DNA of 64,000 nucleotides from Adenophora triphylla var. japonica (lineage: Eukaryota > Streptophyta > Magnoliopsida > Asterales > Campanulaceae): the NCBI GenBank assembly GCA_022495995.1, contig JAFEMH010002326.1, positions 124,001 to 188,000 of the forward strand, given 5' to 3'. Both the position numbers and the translations under genes were made by a program. The notes beneath the pieces are model-generated. The model was given only the letters and a program-made list of their open reading frames with translations. It was not told the DNA's origin and made no database searches. Below, one piece after another: positions 31,417 to 42,438 of the stretch (the first letter of the stretch is position 1; every line of letters begins with the position of its first letter).

Positions 31417-32520
31417 TTATGCGTAGTATCTGCGCAGCTTATCGCCATTCACCGGGTGTACAAAAGGATTTCCATCGAGGTCTGCAAGTTGTATGGCCCC
31501 TCCGGAGAAGATATTCTGAACAACATATGGTCCGACCCAGATAGGCTCCCATTTGCCAAGCGGGTTGATGCGGACTGGGGACTTCTCTTTCAAAACGAGA
31601 TCACCTTCCCTGATCTCCCGATGTTTTACTTTCTTATCGAAGGCTCTGGCCATCCTTCCTTGGTAAGCTCGGATATGTTCCATGGCTCTTAATCGGCGTT
31701 CATCTAGCAGGGCCAATTCATCATGGCGACTCTAGAGCCATTCGACCTCGTTGATCTGACTTTCCAATAGCACACGAAGTCAGGGGATTTCTAGCTCGAT
31801 TGGGAGCACGACTTCCATTCCATAGGTAAGAGCAAACGGTGTTTCCCCGGTTGCCGTTCTGACGGATGTTCTGTATCCCCAGAGAGCAAGGTGCAGCTTG
31901 TCAGGCCAATCTCTGCCTCGGACAGCCATTTTCCGAATGATGTTTTCCAAAGTCTTGTTTGCTGCCTCAACAGCTCCGTTAGTTTGGGGCCTATAGGGAG
32001 ATGACTTGTGACGGGTTATTACGACTTTGCAGTCAGCTCCGTCGCATTCCCCTTCAAAGTGGGATCCATTATCTGAGATGATTTCGGCCGGCAACCCGTA
32101 TCTGCATATGATGTTCTCTTTAATGAAGAGGGCTACTTTCTTTGAATTGTGGACTTTGTAGGATTTGGCCTCGACCCATTTGGTGAAATAATCCACTGCT
32201 ACCAGGACGAACTCGTGGCCGTTGCTGCCTGATGGTGTGATTTTGCCTATGACATCAATTTCCTAAGTGACGAAAGGCCAAGGGATCGTCATGCAGTACA
32301 ACTCGTGAGGAGGCAAGTGATTGAGATTCGAGTACCGCTGGCATTTGTCGCAGCTTCTGACGAATTGGATGCAGTCAGTTTCCATGGAGATCCTAAAGTA
32401 TCCCATTCTCAATATGATTTGCATTAGAGCCCTAGCATTCATGTGAGGGCCGCATGTACCACCATGTATTTCTTTCATAAGTTCCTTAGCCTCTTGTTTG
32501 CCAATACATCGTAGGAGGGG
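31417..32520 (-). pseudogene. Integrase of element F (zinc finger, DDE core, C-terminal domain)
   Basis: Zinc-binding HHCC region at about 32340-32450 (HGGTCGPHM .. CDKCQRYS). Catalytic core has DYFTKWVEAKSYK, SDNGSHFEGE and GAVEAANKTLE, supplying the DDE residues. The C-terminal part ends in KLRRYYA. All parts are in one frame but in-frame stops occur at 32263-32265 (where Trp is expected), 31780-31782 (Ser expected) and about 31733. These look like single transitions. The stop after LRRYYA at 31417-31419 is the natural pol end, as in H (59170-59172). Confidence 0.85.
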
Positions 32521-34500
32521 GCCTTGGTAACGCTTTTTGTACATCATGTTTCCCAAAAGAACATAGTGGGAGGCGAGTCGCTTCAGGGCCGAGAGGCTTT
32601 TTGCCTTGATTCCTTCTTTATATTCCCCATCTTCATTTTTGAAAGAGGCTTCACCGTTCTTCAAGTACTGATAGATCTGGGTATACCAGGGATCATTGGT
32701 CAGCTCGGCCTCCGTCTCGATTTCAAAGCAATAAGCGGGGTTTTCTCTTCTCCCGACTCGGAATGGCTTGACAGACTTTCCCTCGGGTATTTCGACGAGA
32801 GAGGCTAGTGTTTCCAGAGCGTCTGCGAATCTGTTGCGATCCCTGGGCAAGTAATGAAAGCTGATCTCCTTGAACTGAGTCACTAGCTCTTCCATGTAAG
32901 TGTGATACTTCTGCAGACCTGGATCCACGGTCTTCCATTTGTTAGACACCTGGTTGATGATGAGGGCAGAGTCACCGTACACTTCCAATTCTTTGATATT
33001 TCTTTCAAGAGCGGTCTCCAACCCGGCTATGCAAGCTTCATATTAAGTGGCATTGTTGGTAACCTCAAAATTCAACTTTACTGCTATGGGAGTGTGCTCA
33101 TCAGTAGGATCGACCAGAAGCATCCCTATCCCACTTCCTCTTTTGTTTGATGCCCCATCAAAGAAGAGCTGCCAACGATTTTCTCCTTCTAGAGAAAAGA
33201 TTCCGTCATCGGGGAATTGGGGCTCAGGTCCTCGGGACTCATTACTTGGGAAGTCGGCCAACTGCTCTGCCATTACCCGCCCTTTCACGGATTTTCTTGT
33301 CACATAAGTGATGTCGTACTCGGCCACAAAGAACGACCATTTTTCCAGCCTCATGGAGATGGAAGGTTTGTCGAACAAATATTTGATGGGATCCAACTTT
33401 GAGACCAGATGTATCGGGTGAGACTGCATGTAGTGTTTCAACTTTCCCACTACCCAAACCAAGCCTGCGCAAGTCTTTTCACAAGCAGAGTAATTGAGTT
33501 CACTCCCTTGAAGCTTTCTGCTCACGAAATAGATGGCATTTTCGACCTTGGAATCTTTCTTCTCTTGAGCTAGCATAGCCCCAATTGTTGTATCCGTGAC
33601 AGTCAGATATAGCAATAGTGGCTTTTGCTGATGTGGCGGGCAAAGGATTGGGGGATTCACAAGGTACGCCTTGATCTTCTCAAAAGTGAGCTGGCATTCT
33701 GGAGTCCATTCTGTGCAGACACTTTTCTTCATCAACTTGAAGATCGACTCGCAGATCGAGGTCAGCTGATTTACAAAGCGGCTTATGTATTGCAGTCTTC
33801 CCATGAAGTATTTTACTTCTGTCAGCGTCCGAGGTGGCTTCATTTCGACTATGGCCTTGATCTTCTGGGGATCTACTTCAATTCCCCATTCCGTCACAAT
33901 ATATCCTAGCACCTTGCCTCGTCTTACACTGAAGGTGCATTTGGCCGGATTAAGCCTCATACTGTGGCCTCGGAGGCGACCGAAGATTTTTCTCAAATCA
34001 ACGAAGTGCTGGCCATTGGATCCACTGGAATGTATTATCATATCGTCCACATAGACCTCAATTTCTTTGTGGATCATGTCATGGAACAAGGCTGTAGCCG
34101 CCCTCTGGTAAGTAGCTCCGGCATTCTTCAGTCCGAATGGCATAACAGTGTAGCAATACGTGCCCCAAGGGGTGGTGAAGGCTGTCTTGGCTTGGTCTTC
34201 CTCTGCTATCTTGATTTGGTTGTAGCCGGCAAAGCTGTCAACGAATGACTTGACCTCATAGTTGGCCGTGGTATCCACTAGCATGTCAATATTTGGCAAG
34301 GGGAAATCATCTTTTGGACTAGCCTTGTTCAGATCTCTGAAGTCCACGCAGCATCGGATCTTCCCGTTGGCCTTGGTCACTGTCACTATGTTGGAAAGCC
34401 ATGTCGGATATTCAATCACCCTGATGAACCCTGCTCTGAGCATTTTTTTCAATCTCCTCTTTCACCTGTAGAGACCATTCGGGTTTGATTCTTCTCAACT
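32521..34500 (-). pseudogene. Reverse transcriptase and RNase H domains of element F
   Basis: The RT core has WLSNIVTVTKANGKIRCCVD, the MPFGLKNAGATYQR motif and the catalytic YVDD at 34042-34053. RNase H follows (TTIGAMLAQE .. YFVSRKLQGSELNYSACEK), then a second RNase H-like domain (WQLFFDGASNKRGSGIG .. ELEVYGDSALIINQV), the dual arrangement known in Tat/Ogre elements. A one-base insertion in an A run near 34444-34450 separates RT from its N-terminus, and an in-frame TAA lies at 33043-33045. The protein would copy element RNA. Confidence 0.9.
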
Positions 34501-35774
34501 TTTGCTTTACTAGCTTGACTTCCGGGTCGAGCGGTATCCGATGTTCAACTATGGAGGGGTCGAGGCCTGGCATATCCTTATAGGACCACGCAAACACATC
34601 CACAAATTCTCTTAGCAGCTCAATCAGAGTATCCTTCTCGGTCCCTTCAAAGAAACTACCAATCTGCGTCTCTTTAGGCTCTTCTGCAGTTCCCAGATTC
34701 ACACTCGTCAAAACCTCTTCGGCAGCTTGGGCTCGATTTTCCTCTTTCCGAACAACCTGCTTAAAGATTTCTTTAATATATTGTTCATTTAATGTGTCTT
34801 CTTCTAATGAATCATTATTAACTGTTTTTAGGTTATTATTTAATTTATCATTAGTTAGAGTGGCAATCAGGGGATACTCAGAAAGGTCCGTCATTTCATT
34901 GAGAACAAAGGGGAATACAGCATTGGCTACAACTTCGTGGTCTTCAGGCGTAAGGCCATCGGACGACTTGAGAGACTTGAACTCAATAATGAGAGACTCA
35001 GAGGACTTTACATAGGTTGACACAAGGGGACGGGGGACCAATCCAAGCTTGGTGATCATTTCCTCCTTGGTTGCGGCCGGACCCGAGAGGATTTCCCAAT
35101 TCTTCAATGGCATTGCTGTCAGGGGCCTCACGACTCGGGATTCGCGTTGTTCTCCTTTCTCAATCATGGCTATCATCTCTTTGATCAACCGAAATCAATC
35201 GATCCGGCACCCGAACCTCTTCTCCGAATAATCGCGTGCATAATCGGACCATCCCAATCATCCGAAAAGACTTCGTGGCTTTGGCTTTCGGCATTGTCAC
35301 CAAACTCAAGCTTTGGGCCTTCTTGGACAACGGGACCACAAAGGGAAAGCTTGATAACTTCCTCATCGGATCGGTGCCATTCTCAAAATCGAGCATATGA
35401 ATGTAAGGATCTGCTTGCGGATACGCTGCATCCTCGACCCCGGAGAGTCCTGATTTGTTGTCGTTTGGTTGCTCAATCCAGACATAAGGGCATCTTGAAC
35501 CTTGCTGTGTTGCTGGACCTGCTAAGAAAACCTCATGCCCCATACTCGAGAGGAAGGGTTTGGTGGGTAATCCCTCTTGTAAGACATCCCACACAACTGT
35601 CATGCATTCAATACGAGTATGACGGTGCTCGTTGACTTTTATCACAAAGATTTCCTTGCATGGCTGGGCCAGAGAGTTGACTTGAAGAATGCTGATAAAT
35701 CTTTGATTGGAGACTGGGGGTTTACGGGCCTGCATCATGGCGATGCTCAGCGTTTCTTTCCAGTCTGCCCCCAA
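34501..35774 (-). pseudogene. Protease-RT spacer of element F
   Basis: Contains FAWSYKDMPGLDPSIVEHRI just before RT, the segment YPLIATLTNDKL .. EQYIKEIFKQVV (34700-34880) and NWEILSGPAATKEEMI. The 35160-35774 part is an open 204-codon frame I do not recognise, including WIEQPNDNKSGLSGVEDAAY. It overlaps the next frame by about 29 bp, indicating a frameshift near 35170. Long spacers of unknown role between protease and RT are typical of Tat/Ogre elements. Confidence 0.6.
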
Positions 35775-35804
35775 GTGTTGGAAACGGCAATTGAACTTGA
35801 GGTA

Positions 35805-36425
35805 TCAGACTGCTTCAGGGCCTGCCTGTTCGAGTAAACTGACATAGTTAGCATCACTGGACTCTGAGGGATTCTGATGAGACTTGCCCCGATAGTCCCT
35901 TGGTTGATTTGAAGGGGGTAGCCCCAGTCTCTGGCTGCGGGCACGCTTGACTGCTATCTCGGCTTCGTTCCCTATGAGGAAATTGTCCCCTCGGATGACT
36001 TCAAGGTCTCCCTGACGGTTAATGAACTTGACGCATTGATGGAGAGTGGAAGCTATGGCTTTCATGTGATGTAACCAAGGGCCTCCCAACAGAGCTGTGA
36101 ATTCAGATTGAATATCCATTACATGGAATTTTGCTGGCACCATTTGGGTTTCGAATCAGAGCTCTAGAGTCACCATCCCCAGGATAGGACGAGACGTGCC
36201 ATCGTAGGCCTTGACAGTCTGGATAGATGGGATCATGTGCCTTTCATTGATGCGTAGGGCCCGCATCATGCTGAGGGGAAGGACGTTAAAGGCTGATCCG
36301 TTGTCCACCAATACCCCGGGGAGTGATATGGTGTTGAGCCGGAGAGTGATGCATGTGGCTTCATCAGGTCCTGAGGCGTCTCTTGTGTCTTCGTCGCAGA
36401 AGGTGATCATACTACCATATATCGG
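35805..36425 (-). pseudogene. Aspartic protease of element F
   Basis: Catalytic motif VLVDNGSAFNVLP at about 36310 in the 36156-36410 frame, preceded by IYGSMITF as in D (HYGNIITF). FTALLGGPWLHHMKAIASTLHQ follows in the 35805-36143 frame after a break near 36150, where the plus text shows a stop. The G after LLG replaces the usual Arg of LLGRPW. Confidence 0.75.
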
Positions 36426-37758
36426 GGATCATAGATTTGGTCTCTATCCTGAGAAGGAGAGTCATCAAGCCATCCGTTTCCTCGTCTTTCTCTTGCGAGG
36501 TAAAGCTTTTGCCGAGGCTTCAAGGCCGTGGTTGAGGCCGCTTTGTGGCGGTTGCCACCCTTGGCCGCACATTGATTGAGTGCGAGTGCCGATAGCTTTT
36601 GATCTTTCTTTGCCGATACGTGCTCGGAAGTTGGATAAATTCGAACCTGGGCCGATTCCGCAGGGATTAGGCTTCGGGTCGGGCAAGGAAATTACCCGTG
36701 ATCCGAGGTACTCTTGTGTCCCAAGGTCCGAACTCGTTGTTCGCCAAGACTTTTCACCCTCTCTAACCCCGTTTGTTCTAGAGCGGCATGGTCTCGGAGG
36801 AAGGGAGGACCTGGCCGGAGTAGAGCACGTAGTAATCGAACCTTCCGGATGGCTCTCCGAGTGTACCCACACCGGTATCACCGACTTCGAACCTTTCTTT
36901 CAATTTCGCCGGGAGGAAGCTTTCTTCTTCTTAGGTGGGCGGTCCTCGCTTATCCAATCTTGATAGTCCCTTTCGAGGCAATCGGGCAACATGCATATCC
37001 CACCAAATGTGCTCGGCAACTAGTGGTGGATTTGGGACCTCGGGTTGAGCTGTGCTAGAATGACTACGAGTTTGTGCTAGAATGACTCGAGCCGAACACC
37101 ACGTCCTGGGGAGATTCTTGTTGGGCTCGCGGGAAGCAAATGGTTGGATTCTCGCCGAGTAATGAGGGGCAAACAGCACATATTTGTCCTTTAGGGGAGC
37201 CCCGCCGTTAGGGGGATTACAATGTTCCGAAATGACGTGTGGCTTCTTCGATCCAGGCCTGCTGTTTATTCTGGCATTCCTCAAGAGCCCTGATGGCTAA
37301 TCACATTTCCTCCGTTGTTCCCCAATCTTCATTCTCTCTACTGATGTTTGCAGGACCGGTATCATCTTGAGAGGGGACGCCCGACGGCTGCTGAGGCATA
37401 CCGAACTGATCCATCCTTGACTGCTGTTGGAATGGTGGCGCTTTGAACTTCGTTTGGGAGCTAGCTGACCTGTAAGTCGACGGGCAGGAGTTCCTGCAGT
37501 GGTGGCATAGGAAGCCGAGGGTGGTATCCCGGGACGATTGAGAGTGGGAGTAGGACTTTCTTCATTCTTTATGGTAAAAGTGTCATCGGGATTGAGACTG
37601 ACAGCCAAACCATGGCTCCTGAAGGGCTCCATAAGGCTATTAATCTGTGCTTCCTGTCGCAATCTCATCTGTTCTACCAACCGATTCCACTGTTGTTCTT
37701 CGAGGGGTCCCGGAGGCGGAGTGATGTTGTCCCCATCATTACCAGCTGATACAGACAT
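36426..37758 (-). pseudogene. Gag-like region of element F, decayed
   Basis: Starts MSVSAGNDGDN at 37758, with an EEQQWNRLVEQMRLRQEAQ helix and a FRSHGLAVSL segment analogous to LRHHGVQIVV of D, then a proline/serine-rich region to about 37300. From 37290 to 36430 I find only short frames on both strands and no recognisable capsid or zinc knuckle; it may be decayed gag or an unidentified insertion. Confidence 0.5.
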
Positions 37759-38284
37759 TCTGAAACCCGGAGTCGGAACAAATGGTGAAGCTGTCGATGC
37801 GCTTGACTCTTCCTAACTGATCAAACGGTGACCCGACGCCCGAAACCAAGCTTTGTGGAGGAGTCATGCGGGGAAAGACACGAGGGTTCGATATTTGGGA
37901 GTGAAGGAGGGTAGGTGTTTGGGCTTAGGGCTCATGCAACATGCGCTTATTTGTTCTTGTTTACTTAAAACGTATTTTATTAACCTAATCGGTTGGAAAA
38001 GATTGCTCTTCTTTTTCGCAAACTACTCTGGGCCTGATCGCCGGGCCCCATCACTACGCCCGCGGACCCTCAACACCGTAACCCCGAACAAGGGTTTCGT
38101 AGGGCAAGCAGTCCCACCGACCGAAAAGAAAACGATCCTAAAGTGCTCGGGTAATCTAGTCTTAACGAGCATTCGATGTAAATTACGGACAAAGCTGACG
38201 TCAAAGGTCAAGATCATGTCCGGAGGGCTCGACGAAAAGTCGGCATGGCTCGGACTGATAAATGTCCATAATTGATCTTGACCC
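37759..38284 (-). other. Truncated leader of element F
   Basis: Resembles the gag-proximal leader of B, D and I (TTACTTAAAAC..TATTTTATTAACC, then TCGGTTGGAAAAG and TTCTTTTTCGCAA). It stops near 38284; PBS and 5' LTR are missing. Confidence 0.6.
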
Positions 38285-38299
38285 GTCGTCAGTTAGGCC

Positions 38300-38850
38300 G
38301 TAATTAGACATGGCCTGGGATACATTCCCACTCCCGAAGACGCTGTGGAAGATAGAAAAGCTAAGCGGAAACGCTCCGCCAATAGCAAAAGAGGCTTGCA
38401 TGCAATCTCCGATCTCCGCCCTTACAGCTTCGACATGACCAAGTACTTCACAAAGAAAGACGACAACTTGAACGAAGACACAGGAAAGGGAACAGAGTTG
38501 ATCAACGTCAAACAAAGCTGGCCGATAACCATGGACAAGCTCTAGCAGAACCTTGCAAGATTCAGAGGCCTCAAGGCAAACCCAGTCAGAAGAGCATTTC
38601 TCGACGCACCATCTCTGCCGGGACCCACGACCACTACTATTCACAATGAATTCTGGTTCGAGAAAACCCCCTCTTTGGCAGAAGAACTCGAAAAACTCTA
38701 TGTCAACACCCCTGCCCCCAACAAGCGGGACGAGTCTGCATTCGAGCTAGCAATGCCCAAGACAAGAGCAGAAGATTACGCAGACGATGCTTGGAACAAG
38801 CCACTGGTCCACCTGCTCTTCAATGAAGAAATCGAGGTGCCGGACCTAAT
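38300..38850 (+). pseudogene. Plus-strand Tat protease-RT spacer fragment
   Basis: Reads EDAVEDRKAKRKRSANSKRG, then LRPYSFDMTKYFTKKDD, one in-frame TAG (38543-38545), then HNEFWFEKTPSLAEELEKLY and EEIEVPDLI. It corresponds to the spacer of I near 51500-51950 on the opposite strand and is cut at 38850 by the LTR of I. Codon choice is C-rich, like the integrase at 58357. It may belong to D or H. Confidence 0.6.
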
Positions 38851-40477
38851 TGTGAATGTGTGCCCCAAATTTTTGTTTTTGTTGGAATTCACGCGAGTTT
38901 GAAGACATCCGAGTTATTTGAAAAACGGAGTCGCCACGCCATTTTGATTACCTCAAAACTTTGAAAAAAAGGTTTTTACTTGGGTTCGGAGGTTAAGTTA
39001 CCCCTTGGGAAGAACGTTTGGCGTTCTCCCAAAGTGCCTTGCCGGAGCAAGTCTCCCAAGATTTCATTAATCGTGTTTGCTTGCGTGCTTTCTTTGTGTG
39101 CATGTGTTTGAGAGTAAAAGGGGGAATGTCCCAAGTTATCTTCCGGACATACAAACCATTTGTTGGTTGTCGCTCGGGATTTCTTGGAATTTATGTATTT
39201 GGGATTATGATCCCGTCCTCATCTTATGACTTATGATCATCGCATTTTAAACCTCGGGACCCTCGGGACTTGCGTGATCGAGAGAATGACTCTCTTTTGG
39301 TCAAAGATGAGGTTCTTTAGGAAGGAATGTCCTTAGCCCATCAATCCTACGCTTTAAGACGGTCGAGCTCGTATAGAGGCTTCATACTCATTCTTAAGCG
39401 ATAATCGGAGATATAGGGTTCAAGGTTATCCTTTTCCTAAAGAAATCATGAACCTTTAATGGAAGGAACGATGCAAAGATGAGAACTTTTACACCGGTCC
39501 GTTCCAAGGTTGTGGGAAAGGGGAAATGCATGATGAAAAATGAATCTTTAATGAAAAGATGACATTTTGGTTTTAGCAAATGATGCTTTTTGATTTAAAG
39601 AAAGGATATTTATTGCAAATGATGCATAAAGATGGGATTTTTATGCAAATGATGCATTGAAAAAGGGGTTTTGATGCAAAGGATGCATTTTTATTGAAAA
39701 AGATTTGATCTTTATATGCAAATGATGCATAAAGATAACATTTTTATTGGAAAATAGGGATTTTAGGTGCAAAGGATGCACCTTTATGAAAAAGACTACA
39801 TTTTAATGACAAATGAGGTCTTAATGCATGCAAAGGGGAAGGGGGTGATAAAGAAATGATCTTTATGAATAAATGCCAAGTCCCAAGCAAGATATATGAA
39901 TGCAATGAGCAAGTATATCAATTAAAATGCAAGGTTAGGGCGTGCGAGGTTACCAATCGTTTCCTTTGCTTCTTCGGACGGAGCTAGGAGGAGAGGTTCG
40001 TCTTGGGTCTTTAAGGAGGAGGGAGATGGCTTCTTGAGCTTCTTCTTCGCCTTCTTGAGCCTTCAAGGGTGTTCTTCACGTCTTGATTATATTGCTATGG
40101 AGTGTGTGTGTTTTTGTTGTTCTTCTTGTTGTTGTTGTTGTGTTGAAATGGGTAGAGGAGGGCTCTATTTATAGGCAGTCTGGATAAGGCTAATGAAGCC
40201 GTGCGGCCAGAGGCAGCGAGCTAATGCAGCCGTGCGGTCTTATCCATTATGACTCAGCATTCTAGAACCATGCAAGGTGGCATTATTCTAGAACCTTCTC
40301 CCTAATTAAAAAAACGTGTTTTCTTAATTAGGAAGGATTTCCCTTCGACCTTTATTTAATTAAAAACAGTTCCAAATGTTTCCGAACGCCGGGAAATGGT
40401 CTCTGGGAATTACCGGAAAACTTACCGAAATTGTCGGGAAAATTAACCTAAGGCATGAGCCAGATTTGGGTACTTAC
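38851..40477 (-). repeat. 3' LTR of element I
   Basis: Plus text starts TGTGAATGTGTGCCCC and ends ..GATTTGGGTACTTAC, with the final A of the usual ACTTACA missing. About 1627 bp. Internal GCAAATGATGCAT-type repeats at 39590-39830. Contains the TATA/palindrome block. Confidence 0.8.
40165..40238 (-). promoter_or_regulatory. Element I 3' LTR promoter motifs
   Basis: TATAAATAG (minus) at 40165-40173; GCCGTGCGGC at 40198-40207 and GCCGTGCGGT at 40229-40238, starts 31 bp apart, nearest copy 24 bp from TATA. Confidence 0.65.
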
Positions 40478-41040
40478 GAAGCCCTCGGCAACGTCACTTG
40501 CAAGGCGAGTGGGGTTGTCGATAGAAAAGGATCCGATCTGCGAATGCCGAGACGGATTGGGTGACCAAGGCGGTCGAGTGGCCGAACCTTTGGAAGGCTA
40601 CCTACGTATCCCGAGGAATCAAGCCAGCCGTAGTTCGGAATTAGGATCCGTCGAGGAAGGAAGAAGAGAAACTGGTCTCTTGCCGGGGAAAAGAAGAGAA
40701 AATGACCTAGGAGGTCAAGCAATTGATCCTACCGGGGATATGCTAGGAGTGACCAAGGTGGTCGGATATCCGAACTTCTATGAGGGGCGCTTTATCACCG
40801 AGGAGTGACAAAGAAACAGGTGACCAAAGTGGTCGAATGGCTGGACCTTTTATAAAAGGCTACCTACGTATCCCGGAGGAATCAAGCCTTGATCGTAGTT
40901 CAAGCATCACTAGATAGTTAGGAACGATGTCTAGGATCCTTGAGATTTTGACAATTCGGAGGCTGTCACCTGAAGAAGCTAGAGCTTATGGCGCTATCTC
41001 TTTATGACGGAGATAGAGGTAACTTTAAGTTGGGAAACTT
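40478..41040 (-). other. 3' UTR of element I with two hairpin motifs
   Basis: Hairpin motifs at 40596-40636 and 40858-40901 (GGCTACCTACGTATCCCG .. CGTAGTTC in plus text), with inner stems UCC-UCG-GGA and UCC-UCC-GGGA. The block next to the LTR (CCCTCGGCAACG.. / plus) is homologous to the same position of F. No gene. Confidence 0.6.
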
Positions 41041-42008
41041 GAGCGTACGTCACTATTCGCGGATAGAGGTAGCACAGGTTGGAATGACTTGGGCATACGT
41101 CGCTATTCGCGGATAGAGGTAGCACAAGTTGGAATGACTTGGGCATACGTCACTATTCGCGGATAGAGGTAGCACAGGTTGGAATGACTTGGGCATACGT
41201 CACTATTCGCGGATAGAGGCAGCACAAGTTGAAATGACTTGGGCATACTTCACTATTCGCGGATAGAGGTAGCACAAGTTGAAATGACTTGGGCATACTT
41301 CACTATTCGCGGATAGAGGTAGCACAAGTTGAAATGACTTGGGCATACTTCACTATTCGCGGATTGAGGTAGCACAAGTTGAAATGACTTGGGCATACGT
41401 CACTATTCGCGGATAGAGGTAGCATAAGTTGGAATGACTTGGGCATACTTCACTATTCGCGGATAGAGGTAGCACAAGTTGAAATGACTTGGGCATACGT
41501 CACTATTCGCGGATAGAGGTAGCACAAGTTGGAATGACTTGGGCATACGTCACTATTCGCGGATAGAGGTAGCACAAGTTGAAATGACTTGGGCATACGT
41601 CACTATTCGCGGATAGAGGTAGCACAAGTCGAAATGACTTGGGCATACTTCACTATTCGCGGATAGAGGTAGCATAAGTTGGAATGACTTGGGCATACTT
41701 CACTATTCGCGGATAGAGGTAGCAACAAGTTTGGAGATGCAACTTGGGCATACGTCACTATTCGCCGGACTAGAGGTAGCACAAGTTTGGAGACTCATGG
41801 GCATACGTCACTATTAGCTGAACAGAGGTAGCAACAAGTTGAAATAGACTAAGAAGCAAATACTTCACTATTCGCGGAGATAGAGGTAGCAACAAGTTTG
41901 AAGATGACTCTGGGCATACTTCACTATTCGCGTGGAGATAGAGGTAGCACAAGGTTTGGAATGACTTGGGCATACGCTCACTATTCGTGGATAGAGGTAG
42001 CACAAGTT
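41041..42008. repeat. 50-bp satellite in the 3' UTR of element I
   Basis: Unit CACTATTCGCGGATAGAGGT plus AGCACAAGTTGGAATGACTTGGGCATACGT-like remainder. Unit boundaries fall exactly every 50 bp from 41041 to 41740 (14 units), then about five to six units with many 1-4 bp insertions to 42008. Variants at a few positions (ACGT/ACTT, TTGG/TTGA, GCAC/GCAT) alternate. Retand elements are known for amplified tandem repeats in this location. Confidence 0.9.
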
Positions 42009-42263
42009 TAGAGTTCCTGACAACTTGGAGGTTGTCACCTAGTGTTATCCCGTTATAACGGAATTAACGGGAGGCGACCGGGGAATAAAGCTTGATTGCT
42101 AAAGAGATAAGGGGATATTTTCTCAAAAGATGTTACTCTTGGTTAAAAGATAACGGAAATTGCATGCCCAAGTGGAAGGTCCAAGGGCTGGGTAAAAATT
42201 GTAATTCTCGCTTCAGTAACTGGGCGAATGAGAGCCGCCCTAAGCATGAGATGGAGAAAAGAA

Positions 42264-42310
42264 GCCGTACGGCTAGAAGTCTGACCTATTTTTTCCAGGG
42301 ACTATTTAAA
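42264..42310 (+). promoter_or_regulatory. Putative promoter of the antisense PMD gene of I
   Basis: Perfect palindrome GCCGTACGGC at 42264-42273 and a TATTTAAA box at 42303-42310, 30 bp apart, followed by the probable PMD first exon at about 42439. Geometry matches that of the LTR promoters, but on the opposite strand. Confidence 0.6.
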
Positions 42311-42438
42311 ATGCAGACTTTGAACGGGCACTCGGGGCAACTTGCTGCCGCCCTAAGGGTTCAACCGGTAGAGAGAGAGAGAGAAGAGAGAGAGAATTTT
42401 CTTTAAATTTCTTCAACCCTTTTGCTTCTATCGATTTG

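Larger units (their letters stand above)
23508..38284 (-). mobile_element. Element F: minus-strand Tat/Retand element with antisense PMD and DUF7745-like genes
   Basis: Minus-strand order: truncated leader (to 38284), gag, protease, spacer, RT, RNase H, integrase (ends 31417), post-integrase hairpin, antisense DUF7745-like gene, antisense PMD gene, 30-bp repeats, hairpin motifs and 3' LTR (23508-24859). Its PBS and 5' LTR are missing on the right, where a plus-strand pol fragment begins. An LTR fragment of its own family stands at 58048-58356. Extra antisense ORFs between pol and the 3' LTR are known in Tat/Retand elements; two together, one with introns, is unusual. Confidence 0.8.

Noticed and set aside
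36465..37058. Open frames of 110-140 codons on both strands in the decayed gag of F
   Set aside because: No frame resembles gag or any known family; strands contradict one another.
41041..42008. CRISPR-like array
   Set aside because: Direct units abut without unique spacers and the host is a plant; this is a satellite.
42092..42406. 104-codon plus-strand open frame
   Set aside because: It overlaps the satellite edge and the putative PMD promoter and has no resemblance to any element protein.
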